From Anisodus tanguticus (taxonomy: Eukaryota > Streptophyta > Magnoliopsida > Solanales > Solanaceae): a stretch of DNA of 64,000 bases. The notes under the pieces were generated by a model, which did no database searches, was not told the origin of the DNA, and was given only the letters and a program-made list of their open reading frames with translations. The position numbers were made by a program, and so were the translations under genes. The number at the start of each line of letters is the position of its first letter. Position 1 is the first letter of the stretch. The stretch covers positions 61,390,513-61,454,512 of the forward strand of contig CM067539.1 of the NCBI GenBank assembly GCA_034509755.1. Direction: 5' to 3'. This document shows, piece by piece, positions 46,630 through 59,829 of the stretch.

Positions 46630-49600
46630 TCTCGACCCGACCCCGCCCCGGTCCCCTTAAAAAAACTTTTAATGGGACTCGAACCGGGACGGGACCCGGG
46701 CTCGTCCCGCCCCAGTCCCGATTCGCCCAACCCGCCCCGATCCCCTCCCCTTTGCAAAAAATGACTGTTGCACAACATCCATTTATATTTTGGCCGTTGT
46801 GCAATGGCCATTTTTGGCCTCCCCCCCCCCCCCCAACCCCCTACCCCCTCAATATTTATTTTTAATCCCTAAGTTAATGTACTTACATTTTAACCCAATT
46901 TTCCAACTATAAATACCTCATTTTCTCTTCATCTTTCACAAAACAAGACTACATTGTCTACTAAATATTAAATTTTATTTATTCATTTGTATAACTACAT
47001 TAAAGTTCAAAAATTGAGTGTGAAGTTGGCAACTAGCTTGAGGATCATCCATCGAGCAATGTTTCAATTTTCAACCCCGATTATACGCCGACGTTATGTC
47101 GGCGTTTGGTACATTCATTCTTTCATTAAATTATTATTGTTTCTTTATTTTAATTAGCGCACTTAATTTCAAATCTTTAACTTTAACTATTTATTAGCAT
47201 AATTAAAATGGAAGGATTTAGAGGTATGTTTAAGGGTAAGGGTAAGACTTGTTTTAGTAGGGGTAACAATGGCAGGGGTACTTCTTCTAGTCATCCTATT
47301 CCTAGACAGGATGATTTGGTTGATTACACACATATAAATGAAACTGAATTTTGTAGTGATATACCATTAGAGTTAGACAACGAGATGTTTTCTGCAAGTC
47401 AACCAAACTTTAATTTAGAAGATAATCTAGATGACACACCCACTAGTGCACCTCCAACTGGAACGCCTCATACCTCATATTCCCCCTAGTATGAGACGAG
47501 GCCCAATAAAACAAAAATTAAAATCAGATGCATGGATCTTTTTTGATAGGGACGAAGAGAATCAAGTAGCTGGATGTCAAATTTGTAAAAATGTTTATAA
47601 ATTTAAAATGGGAAAAGGTCAGGATGGGACGGGAGGTTTATTGAGACACGTACAAAACTTTCACAAAGCTAGGTAGGACCAATACCTGGCTGAAAAATCG
47701 GGTGCGCCAATGCCCTCTCAGTCAGGACAAGGTTCACATACTGTCCCGGACCAAGTACATTGTCAAATTAACCCTATGACGGGGGAATTGTAGGCCCTAA
47801 ATACGATAAATGTAGAGATAGGGGAGCAACAACAAAATTAGTTACGGTGGAGGGTTTGCCTTTTTCATTTCCTTCCTCTCCTGCTTTTATTCATTACATT
47901 AGAGATATGTATAATTATGTTTTTAATGGTTTTCCTAGATCAAATGTTAGGAGAGATGTTTTTAAATTTGCACATGAATATCAACAGTATTTACGTTATT
48001 CCTTATATCATTTTCCTGGAAAAGTATCTATCACGTTTAATATAGGTCGTAGTACTAACGACCATGATTATTTAACTATAACATGTCATTGGATACATTA
48101 TAAATGGTCTATGCAAAAACATATTTTAGCATATAGATATATTGATGATAGGCACACTGGAAATTTTATTGTAGAAAATATTCATCAAATTTGCGATTAT
48201 TATGGTATAACTGACAAAATAATTACTGTTACGTTAGATAATGTTTTTTCTAATAATTATGCTATTAGAATTTTAAAAAATCTTTTAACTCCATCTTTTC
48301 CTAGTCATTTTCATATAAAATCTGCGTGTCATATTTATAACTTAGTTGTAAAGCATGGTCTATCACTTTTTGAAGACATTCTTAATAAAGTACAATTTGT
48401 TATAAACTTTATTTTTAGAAGTAATAGAATACAAAGAAAAAAAGAATATAAAAAAACTTGTCACGATTGTGGACTACTTTATAGAAAAATTCTCGAAGAA
48501 ATAGCGACTAAGTGAAATTCTTTATATGGACAACTACTTGTTGCTTATGATTATCGAAGACCTATAACTTTATTTTTTAACGCCCATAATCGAAATCCAA
48601 CTGATATGGTTGTAGATAACGATTGGAAAAAAATTTCAGAGCTTATTGTATTTTTAGAGAATTTTTTTCAAGCAACTAAAATTTTTTCTGGTATATTATC
48701 CTTCTATTTCAACTATGTTATTTTATATAGCTCTAATATTTTTGTTACTTAGTGAATATATGGAAAAACCATCTTATAAGGCACCTATTAAAAAAATGTT
48801 TGTCAAATTAATTTTTTTTTCTATTTCCACTATTTATATTATTGGTGTTGTATTAAATCCGACTATTAAAATAGACGGTTGTAAAACACTTATTGAAATT
48901 ATTTATGATTCTATAGAAGTACTTCCACATCCAACTCCAAAAACTTCAAATGAAGGTTACCTAAGGAACCAGCTAAAGAAGAAGTATTGTCTAGTATACA
49001 CGATGAATGCAAAATAGTATATACGCATTACCAACAAGAAAATGCTAGCAACCAACCGACTTCTATACCATATTCTTCTTCTACAATACACCCTTATAAA
49101 AAAATGTTATTTCTGCGACTAGTATTGAAAGCCTTAGAAATAGAATGTGTAGTGGTACCACTACTAATCAAGTTAGCGAGTTTGATGTTTTTATTTTGCA
49201 GGGTGTTGTACCGCCAAACAGTTCTCAATGAAGAAGGACGCGAAGACTTGCTGAAATACTGTAGGGAGAATGAGAAGACATTTCCGACACTATCAAAGAT
49301 GACCCGAGATGTGTTGAACATTCAAGCGTCATCAACAGCGTCTGAAAAATGTTTTTTCGACCAGAAGATTTTAAATAGGAGAACACATACACTCATTAGC
49401 GGGAGACAGCTTGGAGATTGCAGTATTATTCAGAGATTGGATACGAGTGAAGCGTAGAAGGTGTGGTCAACCGGAGATCAACGAAGAAGACGACGAAAAT
49501 TACAACAAAATCTTATCCGACGGAGGTGGAAGCTACGTCGAGCAATTTGACCAACAAATTCCAATTCTAACTGAAGAACCACAAGACATTATAAAGAAAC

Positions 49601-50010
49601 TAGAAAAGGTGTTTTTAAATTTGTAATTTGTTTATTGTAATTTTACTATGTTATTTACAACTTTCAACACCACAAAGTTGCAATTTTGAAATTGTATTAC
49701 AAAAAAATAATAATCATATTTCTATTAAATAATATAAGAGGCACAAAAACAGTTTTGAGATGTTTTTATTACACTATCTTGTTCAATTGTTGAGGTGTTT
49801 ATATATGTTATTTTTTAAAATTAAGTGTAAAAAAAAAATCGAAAACCCGATCCCGTCCCGTTAAGACATGTCCCCTTTTCCAACGAGATCGGGAACAGGA
49901 TGTGACATCGGCGGATCCCGCCAGTCCCGACTCGCCCAACCCCCTGTCCCATCGGGTCCCGTCCCGCCGGGACCCGCCCCGCCCCGTACCCGCCCCGTTG
50001 GCCACCCATA
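46630..50010 (+). mobile_element. hAT DNA transposon, copy 2 (5' end lost)
   Basis: The right end (TGGCCACCCATA at 49999-50010) matches the right end of copy 1 with changes. The left side begins directly in the GC-rich subterminal zone ('cgacccgaccccgcccc'), so the first few dozen bases including the inverted repeat are absent, replaced by the MITE at 46452-46629. No 8-bp duplication could be found. A 14-base C-run is at 46821-46834. Confidence 0.8.
47208..49626 (+). pseudogene. hAT transposase, copy 2, broken
   Basis: Same protein as copy 1 and about as long. N-terminus 47208-47489, then a frame change; BED finger 47540-47676 with CQIC and HVQNFH; catalytic domain start 47847-48515 retaining the TCHWIHYKW motif deleted in copy 1 and VTLDNVFSNNYAI; a stop at 48513; then 48540-49260 in pieces; hATC region 49300-49626 with frameshifts (near 49340 and 49410). 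The long open piece of 222 codons is the largest surviving part of this family here. Confidence 0.85.
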
Positions 50011-50155
50011 TTATTAAGTATTATTTTACATAATATACTATGATTTATACAATTATTATTCATAAAGGTTTTAGATTTTTTGTTCTTTTATCTTACTTGG
50101 GTGAAGTTTTCCGAATAAGTAAATTACGATAAATTCCCTTCTTTTTAATTAATTG

Positions 50156-50407
50156 CTCCCTCTGTTCTATTTATATTGTAATATTTCTTACTAGTCCGAC
50201 TCAAAAGGAATGAAACATTTTTAAATTTAAAATAATTTAACCCAAACATTCCTTTTTATCATTAGTAGCAAGTTTAAAATAACATGTTTTAAAAGTTTTA
50301 TAACCACACAAAAGTTATGCATATTTTTGTCACAAATTTCAAATTCTTTATTTTTTTAAACCCGATATCCAATCAAACTAAAGCATATACAAATTGAAAA
50401 CGGAGGG
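50156..50407. mobile_element. Stowaway-type MITE
   Basis: It begins CTCCCTCTGTTCTATTTATA and ends 'gaaaacggagg'; the arms pair imperfectly. TA flanks are not clear. Confidence 0.5.
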
Positions 50408-51940
50408 AATATACTTTTATCTTTTTCTTCAACTTTAATTTTTCCTCCTCGGGATATATTTATCTTTTATGTTCAAAACGTTTAACTTGTCAATTGTGTA
50501 ATTGATCCATAGATGTAAAAACAAAGTTTTCTTATCTCATTACTGTATGAAAATTACGAAACAAGTTTAAAGTCTCATTTTATAATTCAGTTTTAGGCCA
50601 CCAATTCCATTAATCCTCCCCATACTATGATATTGATTGACAACAGCTATAGTTAGTGTTTGTAATAAATAGACTAATAGAGTAGTGATAAGAAATTATT
50701 GTCACGGATCCTTAAGAACATATGAATGATTTTAATTCTACATACTAAGAGTTAATAAGTAATTGTAAATAAATAAATAAATAAATAAATACTTAATAGA
50801 TTAAGATCTACTAAATGATTTAGCTTCATAGCGCAATTATGGGGAAATAGATTTTACCTACCATAGTGTCCTTTTCCCAAGATATATATACCCTGTGTCC
50901 TTTTCCCAAGATATATATCAATTCTTGATATTGTTGTGTTGTCAATTTTTTAAAACTTTTACGTCTTTATTTTGGATTCAAATGTCTAGCCCAAACATTA
51001 TTAACCACGTCGACATTACCTGTGAGATAACGACATCATAATTTAGGGAGAAATGAACCAAAGGAAGAAAAAGTAAGGGACCCCTGCATGATTATTATTT
51101 TCTTTCTCTTATTTTGTTTAACACTTTTTTGTTTTAATTTCTCAGTTCTAATTTATATGATATAATTTAATTACATATAAAGTTGAGAAAGAAGATTTCA
51201 GTTTAATATCTAGAATGAGAATTACAAATATTTATTTCTAAACTATGTCATTGATTGGTGGTCTAATCCTATTAAGCAAAAATAGCTACAGACAACGAAT
51301 ATATTTTAACGAATGGTAAATCCCTCTCTAGGATGTGGCACTTCACTGTATGAATTCTTCTTCCAATCATCTCTTTCTTTCTCGTATCTCTATTAAAACA
51401 GAATGGTTCCATGTTTTGAGAGGAATGAATTCTTTTTCAAATCATCCCTTCCTTTCTCATACCTCTATTGAAACAAAATGGTTTCATAATCTCTTAATGA
51501 TTGGTTATTCCTCTTCATTCATATCTGATTCAATCGGCATCGACATAACAAGAATATTTAAAACAATACTTAGACATATGTATGGTTCTAAATCATCTCA
51601 TAAGGATAAATTTAGAATTTTAAAGTTAAAATTATATTTAAATATAAAAAAATAATATTCTTTTTGGAATAGACTAAAAAAATAAGTGAGAATATATTTT
51701 TATATTTAGAAATAATTTAACTCTGAACGTATTATTTACTTTTAATGATATAATTTATAATTACATAAATATTTATAAAGTTTTAGATCATAATTTTTTT
51801 TTTGCCCTAATGCATACAGCTAGCTTGACAAGAGCTTATTGGTGGTGGTCCATCATGTAATGAGAGAAACGACTCAGCTGAGAAGTGACAAGTGCTTGTT
51901 GCTACCCATGATTTAACACTTAGCATTTGGAAGTTAGGAA
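50408..51940. other. intergenic, no gene seen
   Basis: Contains an (AAAT)n microsatellite at 50766-50790 and a short duplication 'gtgtccttttcccaagatata' (two copies near 50867 and 50896). The 106-codon frame at 51335-51655 includes an internal repeat ('catctctttctttctc', 'catcccttcctttctc') but no known domain. Confidence 0.5.
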
Positions 51941-51945
51941 CAAAC

Positions 51946-52135
51946 TGATTGAATATATAAAAATATATTCTTTTGATATTAATAGTGATCTTGTATATCT
52001 TTAATTATTGTAGTAATCTTTTGTATTAGTTAGGTGTATATTTGATTTTCGTAATTATAGCCTAGGATGACTATTGTATATCATGTATATAAGCTAATTA
52101 CATTAATGAAATCAGGAAATGATGATTCTCTTTTA
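51946..52135 (+). repeat. 5' LTR of copia C
   Basis: Starts TGATTG and ends TTTTA (the expected CA has become TA); 'catgtatataagct' near 52083 is a plausible TATA box. Confidence 0.9.
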
Positions 52136-52245
52136 TGGTATCAACAGTCTAGGACAAATTTTATTCCTTCTCCATACCACTCTTCTGCCGCTGTCCCTAC
52201 TCGGCAATCCCTTCCACCGCCCATTTTTTATTCCCTTCCTCAATC

Positions 52246-53092
52246 ATGTCTAACACAAATAATACCTTCCATCCTGCTCTTGCAGTCTCCAACATCAAGA
52301 AAAATATCCCTATCGTCCTTGAAATGGAGAACGTCCAATAGGCGACGTGGGAGAAACTTTTTAAAATTCATGCAAGGTCTCATTGAGTCCTCCATCACAT
52401 CGTCAAACCGGATAAATGCAAGGAGAATGTGCCTTCCACCGATGATGAAATGGAGTTATGGACCACTTTTGATGCTATGGTCCTCCAATAGATTTATTCC
52501 ACCATCTCTACGGACCTCTTGGATACAATTATCGAACCCAACGCCACAAAATACATGCTTAGAATAGGTTGTGTGATCTATTCCAAGATAAAAAAAATTC
52601 TCGTGTTGTAACCCTTGAGCAAGAATTCTCTCACACAACTATGGAGGATTTTCTGAATGCCTCCGCATATTGTCAAAGGCTCAAGAAATTATCGGATCAA
52701 CTCAAGAACGTCGGAGCTCCGGTCATAAATGATCGTCTCGTTCTTCAAATGATTGCGGGCCTCACTGAAGCGTATAATGGGGTTGAAACTTTTCTTCGCC
52801 AAAGCAATCCTATCCCACCTTTCTACCAGACACGTTCTATGCTCACCCTAAAAGAAGTGGGGTTGGCTAAAAAGGCCGCAACCGGAGCATATTCCGCTAT
52901 GATGGTGGTCACGTCCCGAGACACCGATGACTCTCAATCATTCTTTGAAAATTATAGTCAAAACCGTAACAACGGTGGTAGCAAAAAGTGTCAAAACTGC
53001 AACAACGGTGGCAAACAATGCGGCGGCGATCGCAGCGATGGCACTGGTGGTGGTGGCGGTGGCGGCAGTGGTGGCGGCCAACAGGGGTCCTA
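52246..53092 (+). pseudogene. copia C gag, broken
   Basis: The N-terminal part (52246-52560) is cut by stops. A long frame 52569-53093 reads SRVVTLEQEFSHTTM, LKNVGAPVINDRLVLQMIAG, and a Asn/Gly-rich, then poly-Gly tail (NNGG..., GGGGGGGSGGG). As in copia A and B there is no CCHC knuckle. Confidence 0.85.
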
Positions 53093-53384
53093 ACCACAAA
53101 ACCCATGGCAACAGCCTTGGGCCGGTGGGGAGTGGCCGTGGGGCTTGCCTTGGGCCAGTAGGTAGTAGTCCATCCAGCCATGCCCTTATCCCACACAAAA
53201 CGAGGCCGGTGTCGCAAAGATCGGACATCCCATGTTGGTCTTCGACAAAGAATAGGCCCGGCGGCGGCTGGCACAGCTGCCCTCGGCCACAACATGCCTT
53301 CGCTATTGTAGGCCCAACATCTTCCCCGACCCACACGGATATTGAGGCAGCGATTCATACACTTTAGGCTAAATCATTCGGATG

Positions 53385-56300
53385 TGAATTGGTACATGGA
53401 CACTGGTGCTACTTCTCATATGAAATCTGCGCAAGGTAATCTCTCGTCTTATTTCAATTTGATTAAAAATTATGGCATAATTATTGGTAATAGTCATTCA
53501 ATTCCAACTCATGGTTATGGTCACACAAATTTGTCTCCCCCAAACCGCCTTTAGCCTTGAAAAATGTCCTTCATGCACCTCAATTAATTAAAAATTTGGT
53601 GTTTGTTCGAAAATTTACAACTGATAACTCAGTTTCTGTTGAATTTGATCCATTTGAATTTTCTGTGAAGGATTTCTGGACGAGGATACATCTAATGAGT
53701 TGTGATAGTCGGGGCGAGCTCTATCCCATCACCACCACCATCACCACAAAACAAGCCACACCATCAACTTTTACAACTTTAGCACCTTCTTATGGAATGC
53801 ACATTTGGGTCATCCGAGAGCGTCTGTTTTTGCCTCCCTTAAAAACAATAAATTTATTGAGTGTAATAGTACTCATAGTGCTAATATTTGTCCTTCTTGT
53901 CCGTTTGGGAAACATGTTAAATTGCCCTTTGTTGCCTCTAATTCTATTACTATGTTGTCTTTTGATATTATTCATAGTGATCTTTGGACGTCTCTCGTTT
54001 TGAGCTCTTCGGGCCACCATTATTATGTTTTGTTGTTGGATGATTACTCTAATTTTTTATGGACATTTACATTATCTAAAAAGTCTCAGGTTTATTCCAC
54101 ATTCCTATCATTTAGAATATTCATCCGTAATCAATTTGAACGGGAACTTAAGAACATTCAATGTAATAATGGAAGAGAATTTGATAATGGGCCATTTAGG
54201 GAATTTTGTAGGGTTATTGGTATATCTTTTCGGTTCTCATGTCCACATATGTCATCACAAAATGAAAATCGAGACAAAAATCCGCACCATTAATAATATT
54301 GTTCGTACATTACTAGCCCATGTATCATTACAATCTTCATTTGACATCATGCATTACAAATGGCAACTTACATTCTCAACATACTCCCTAGAAAAGGATT
54401 AGCATACCACTCTCCACTCAAAATTCTTTATCAAAAAGACCCTTCGTATTCTCCTCTCATGGTATTTGAGTGTTTATGTTATCCTTTATTTCCTTCCACT
54501 ACCATAAACAAACTTCAAACCCGCTATACCGCTTCTGTCTTTTTGGGTTACCCATCTAATCATCGTGGTTACAAATTTTATGATTTATCCTCTAATTAGA
54601 TCATCATTAGTCGCCATGTTATTTTCGATGAAACCCAATTTCCATTTGCTAAGTTGCATAGTTCCGCATCCCATTCATATGATTTTCTGGATGATGGGTT
54701 CTCACCGTATGTGGTCCACTATTTGGCCCAGAACCACACTACGACACATGGACCAGTAGGCACAGTCAGGCCCACTGCCTGCTGGCCCAAATCTCTCCAG
54801 TCCACAATGTCTGCCAGCAGGCCCACTGCCTGCTAGCCAAAATATTTCTGGTCCACAACTTCTACTAGCAGGCCCACTGCCTGCTGGCCCAAATGTTTCC
54901 GGTCCGCAGCTTCTACCAGCAGGCCCACTGTCTGTTGGCCCAACACCTAGCCCATGCCCTTCCAACCCGACTCTACTACATCGGAATTGGGCCAGCCCAT
55001 GACATCCACCCAAATCCATCCACTTTGATTTCGGGACTAGGGCTCGTTACTCGCAGCCAACGGGGTATTTTTAGACCAAAGCGACAATTTAATCTCAACT
55101 CTAATAGCACTAAATCCCTTCTACCATATAACCCCGTATCTGCCCTTCATGATCCGAATTGGAAAATGGCTATGGATGGTGAATATAATGCTATTATTGA
55201 AAATAAGACGTGGGAGTTGGTGCACCATCCACCTTGTGTTAATGTGATTTGTTCTATGTGGATTTTTACGCATAAGGAGAAATATGATGGTTGTTTTGAG
55301 AGGCATAAGGATCGTTTTGTAGGTGATGGCAAAACTCAACATGTTGGCATGGATTGTGGAGAGACATTTAGTCCGGTGGTCGAACCGGTAACTATTCGCA
55401 CTGTTCTCAGTCTAGCTCTCTCAAAAGCATGACACATTCATCAATTAGATGTGAAAAATACGTTCTTACAGGGAGAACTCAAGGAAATAATATACATGCA
55501 TCAGCCCTTGGGTTTTAGGGACCCCGCTCATCCTAATTATATGTGCTTGTTGAAGAAATCCTTGTATGGGCTAAAACAGGCTCCTCGGGCCTGGTACAAA
55601 AATTTTACAAATTATATGTCTACTCTTGGGTTTTCTCACAGCAAGTCTGATCATTCTCTAATTATATACTGTCATGGTACTTCTATGGCCTACATTCTGT
55701 TATATGTGGATGATATTATATTGACTGCTTCCTCTGATAAACTTCGCAAGTCTATCATATCTCTTCTCAACTCAGAATTTGCTATGAAAGACTTGGGGCG
55801 ATTCAGTTATTTTCTAGGTATAGTTGTCACTCGTCATGCAGGTGGTCTATTTCTATCTCAGAGGAAGTGTGCAGCAGAGATCATTTAACGGGCTGGCATG
55901 TAAGCCTGTAAGTCATCTCCTACTCCGGTTGACACTAAATCGAAGTTGAGTGCTACTTCTAGCACACCATATGAGGATCCCTCCCACTATCGTAGTCTTG
56001 CGGGGGATCTTCAATATCTCATGTTTATGAGGCCCGATATTACTTATGCAGTGCAGCAGGTGTATTTATTCATGTATGATTCGAGGAAAGAACACATGCA
56101 CGCTCTCAAACGCATTGTGCGCTACATTCAGAGCACTCTTGATCATAGCTTATATCTATATCCATCATCTGTATCTACTCTCATTTCGTATACATATGTT
56201 GATTGGGGTGGATGTCCAGATACCAGGCGTTCGACATCTGGTTATTGTATGTTTTTTTATGATAACTTGGTCTCTTGGTCGGTTAAACACCAGGCTACTT

Positions 56301-56668
56301 TGTCGCGCTCTAGCGCGGAGGCCGAATATCTAGGGGTCTCTAATGTGGTGTCTTAGTCCTGTTGGTTGCGTAACCTCCTCTTAGAGCTTCATTTTCCTAT
56401 TCGAAAAGGTACAGTGGTCTACTGCGATAATGTTAGTGCGATATATCTGTCGGGGAATCCTGTACAACATCAGTGCACTAAATATATCGAGACGGATATT
56501 CACTTTGTTCGCGAAAAGGTTGCTCATGGACAAGTACGTGTCTTGCATGTCCCTTCACGTTATCAGATAGCTGACATCTTTACTAAGGGCCTTCCCTTGG
56601 TTCTGATTGAAGATTTTCGGGACAGTCTTAGCATACGACAATCGTCCGCTACGACTACGGGGGTGTGA
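53385..56668 (+). pseudogene. copia C pol, broken
   Basis: Protease WYMDTGATSHM near 53388. Pre-integrase and integrase 53560-54600: LGHPRASVFA-like text, CPSCPFGKHVKLPF, HSDLW, then frameshifts near 53800 and 54270. Linker with a 17-residue tandem repeat (see separate entry). Reverse transcriptase 55030-55888: VTRSQRGIF, then TFSPVVEPVTIRTVLSLALS, KKSLYGLKQAPRAWY and the YVDD active site in LLYVDDIILTASSD near 55700. RNase H 55946-56668 with AEAEYLGVSNVVS and an in-frame stop near 56354. This is the best-kept reverse transcriptase of the three copia copies, but it is still non-functional. Confidence 0.9.
54767..54945 (+). repeat. 51-bp tandem repeat in the pol linker of copia C
   Basis: CAGGCCCACTGCCTGCTGGC starts recur at 54767, 54818, 54869 and 54920, exactly 51 bp apart. 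In the pol frame each unit gives 17 residues starting RPTACWPK. Units two and four carry changes (a stop in unit two, TACWP to TVCWP in unit four). It lies between integrase and reverse transcriptase. Confidence 0.9.
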
Positions 56669-56855
56669 TAGAATATATAAAAATATATTCTTTTGATATC
56701 ATTAGTGATCTTGTATATCTTTAATTATTGTAGTAATCTTTTGTATTAGTTAGATGTATATTTGATTTCCGTAATTATAGCCTATAATGACTATTGTATA
56801 TCATGTATATAAGCTAATTATATTAATGAAATCATAAATGGATGATTCTCTTTCA
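56666..56855 (+). repeat. 3' LTR of copia C
   Basis: 190 bp, TG...CA; preceded by the purine tract 'acggggggtg'. Confidence 0.95.
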
Positions 56856-56860
56856 CAAAC

Positions 56861-59479
56861 ATTTTTCTCACCATCTATATATGCCCACTCAAAATGATAA
56901 TGCAAATTAAAACTTTTTAAGTTTAATGTAGAAGTTTGAAGGAAAAAGGAGAGGGAGAGAGAAATGAGAATGACCTTAAATGTTTTAATTTGTAATGTAA
57001 AAAATAATTCTCAGTTGGAATATATTAGAGAAACACAAAGGATAATGTTCCCGTTGGGTTATTCCATCAGAAATATACTTTTCATATTAACCGTTTTAGG
57101 CTAAATCTGCACAATTTTTTACAAAGACCTCACACAATTAAAAGTAATTCTACATTTTATATATAACTTTATTTTCTTTTCAATTACTAATTCGAAACGT
57201 TGTTCGCACAACCAACAATCTTCCCTCGATTATAAGTATGTTCCAAATGGCCCATCACCCAAGTACTTATACCTGAACCAAGATATTAGCTTCTTCTTGT
57301 GTGTGACCTCTAGACTATCGGTGAAGGTAGTTAACCAACAATAGGTCGAGCCCCACACCATCACTCCACCATCTCCATACTCGTCCTGTCGAATCATAGA
57401 CTTTGATATGAATTGTTGAGCTAAGGCTATATACTTTTGAAATGGTGTGATATCAATGCCCTAGGTCGAAATCACTCCATTGGATCAACCCTCACAAGCT
57501 ATTCCTTTCAAAAAAATGAAAAAAATTGTATCTAAAACACGTCAATGCCTGAATTTATCCAGTTCAGGTACTCAGCGAGATCGTGGTAATTCGCTGCCAT
57601 GACCCTTTAAGCACGACTGTGAACCTTATGCGCGATTGGTCAATCCTCTCCAGAACGACGCAATCACTGACTTCAATGCAATAGTGCCGGTCTATTTTTT
57701 CCTCAACGTTGTGATTGTGCATGTACGTTGTGGTCACGATTACGAGCTGCAGATTTTTGACAACTTTAGTTTTAATGGTTCTAACTTGTCGAAATCTCCC
57801 CGACTTCCTGAGCCCTCGGTTGATATGAAATTATGTAAGAAAATTTAAAGAATAATATGTTTTCCTTAGCGTGGTGGACCTTTAGCACTCCCTTATGTTA
57901 GGTGGGAGATATTAGCACACCCATAAGGAGTTTATAATTCAATTAACCCAGTATTTTGTCCTTCTTTTAAACCCTATAAACATACAACACTCACTCACTC
58001 ACACACCAACCATTATGGGTGTTGAAAAAGATACATTTTCACCATAATATGACGATTAGGGTTTGCAAAGAGAAGATTAATTAGGGAATATTTAGGCTGT
58101 AAAAACAAGTGAGTTATTCGTCTTGTGAGAATTTGTATCGATCAATAACTCATGTCATGATTGCTACAGATTTTCTTCCGCAAGAAAAATTCATAAATCT
58201 CCTGAATTATTTATATTAAAAATACTTCAGTTTCATTTGACAAGAATCCAACATAGTAAATTCATTGTTTTCTTAAAATGGGTTGTTTCACGAATTTGTT
58301 GATTCAAAATTTTGGATTTTAGATTTGGGACATCTATGGGCGAAATCTTCTCCCTCTTATATGTATTTTACGCGGTGTGAATATAAATTAGTTGAGACAA
58401 TGGATTCTATAGTGGGAAAAAACAACCATGCGACGTTGGCCACAACCTCCGTGTGTCCAACCCACAATAACAACCATTTAACCCCTATGAGCCGATCGTG
58501 GGGGATAAGGTAGAGAGTCTCATAGACTCCTAAACCACCTTTGCTAAACTTGGGGTGCTTATACGCATGGCGACGGTCATATATGACCACTTTCTCCTCA
58601 ATGGACATTCCATCAGGACTTGAACTACATTAGAACAAGTGGTTGTAAATAGGAAGCTCCTAATACGAACGATGATGTCGAGTATTAAGCTCAGAACAAC
58701 TCTGATACTATGCAATTACAATACAAATTTCCTTTTTTTTTTGTAATTTCTGTCATTGTCCTTATACCTAAACTTATTTTATTTATACCTATGTACTGAG
58801 GAAGTATTATACAACTTTTGTGGATACAAAATTCTCATACAATCATACACGCTCTCTCTATTTACTTGTCGTATTGTTTGTCATTTCAATTATTTTCTTT
58901 TATTTTACTGTAAATTATTTTCCTCGCACATTTCACATACCAGATGATTATACTAAAAAAAAGTTTAGTAATGCTTAAGAAACAATAGAGAAAACTTTAG
59001 ACATTAGTAATGTAGTAGATAACTAATAATACGGGCCTAACTCAATGGACACAAACATATTGGGCTACATGTCAGATACTAGTCTGGCTTATGAATCAAA
59101 TTTACAACAAAATGGGCTAAGATCCAGATGAAAGACAAGTTGCTTGTTTTGGTTCCAGTCAAAAGAGTTTTAACTCACACAAAAGTTGCTAGTTTTAACT
59201 TTTAACATGATGAAAGAAAAGTTGTTAGCTTTGACCAAGGCAAAAAGAATTTTAGTACTCATAGTCATTTCAAAAATCAAATAAAAAAGTCATACACTAT
59301 CGTTGCATATAAGTTAAATTCAGGGTATTTTAAGTACTAAAATTGTTCATAACAAGATTATAATTACTCCCTCGGTTAAAATTTTAATGTTGTATATTTG
59401 TGGTCTAACCAAATTTTGAACCAAATGACCCGTTAGTAAATCGACGATGTGATAGATTGACAGCTTGGTTAGAACTTTA
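56861..59479. other. intergenic, no gene seen
   Basis: Short frames at 57636-57848 and 58283-58513 have no recognisable domain. 'actctgatactatgcaatta' at 58699 and 'gactttgatatgaattg' at 57400 look like reversed, decayed primer-binding-site regions of small LTR elements. Confidence 0.45.
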
Positions 59480-59821
59480 AAGTCTGTTTCGTCAAATTTC
59501 TAAAATATGTTTATTTTGAAAAGTGTTTTTCAAAAAGTATTTTTGAACCTTTTGAAAGAGTAGTCGATTGTGTTTGACTAATCAATTTGAAAAATAATAT
59601 TTGTCAATGTTAGAGCAACAATTTGTGCTTGGTCAAGGTTCTAAAAGTGATTCTGGGGAAAAATATTTTTTACAACTTCTGAAAAACAGTTTGTGCTACT
59701 GTTGAAAAACACATATTTTAACCCTAAAAGTTTGACCAAACACCTTAACTTTCTAAAATAAATAGTATTATTTAAAAAAGATACGCGCTTTTAGCTTCCC
59801 AGAAACTTGACCAAACAGATT
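59480..59821. mobile_element. TA-flanked MITE (same family as 37664-38008)
   Basis: Left 'aagtctgtttcgtcaaattt', right 'gaaacttgaccaaacagatt', with interior 'gtagtcgattgtgtttgac' and 'gcaacaatttgtgcttggtc' parallel to the other copies. Ends are slightly uncertain. Confidence 0.6.
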
Positions 59822-59829
59822 ATTATTTG

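Larger units (their letters stand above)
51946..56855 (+). mobile_element. Ty1/copia retrotransposon C (4910 bp, complete ends)
   Basis: 190-bp LTRs at 51946-52135 and 56666-56855; the duplication CAAAC is at 51941-51945 and 56856-56860. The primer-binding site TGGTATCAACAG is at 52136-52147. By eye about a dozen LTR differences, intermediate in age between copia A and B. All copia domains are present but interrupted. Confidence 0.95.

Noticed and set aside
51335..51655. 106-codon frame with internal repeat
   Set aside because: Low-complexity Ser/Phe/His text arising from a short DNA duplication; no domain and no gene context.
57636..57848. 70-codon frame in the 3' intergenic region
   Set aside because: No recognisable motif, no splice or promoter context.
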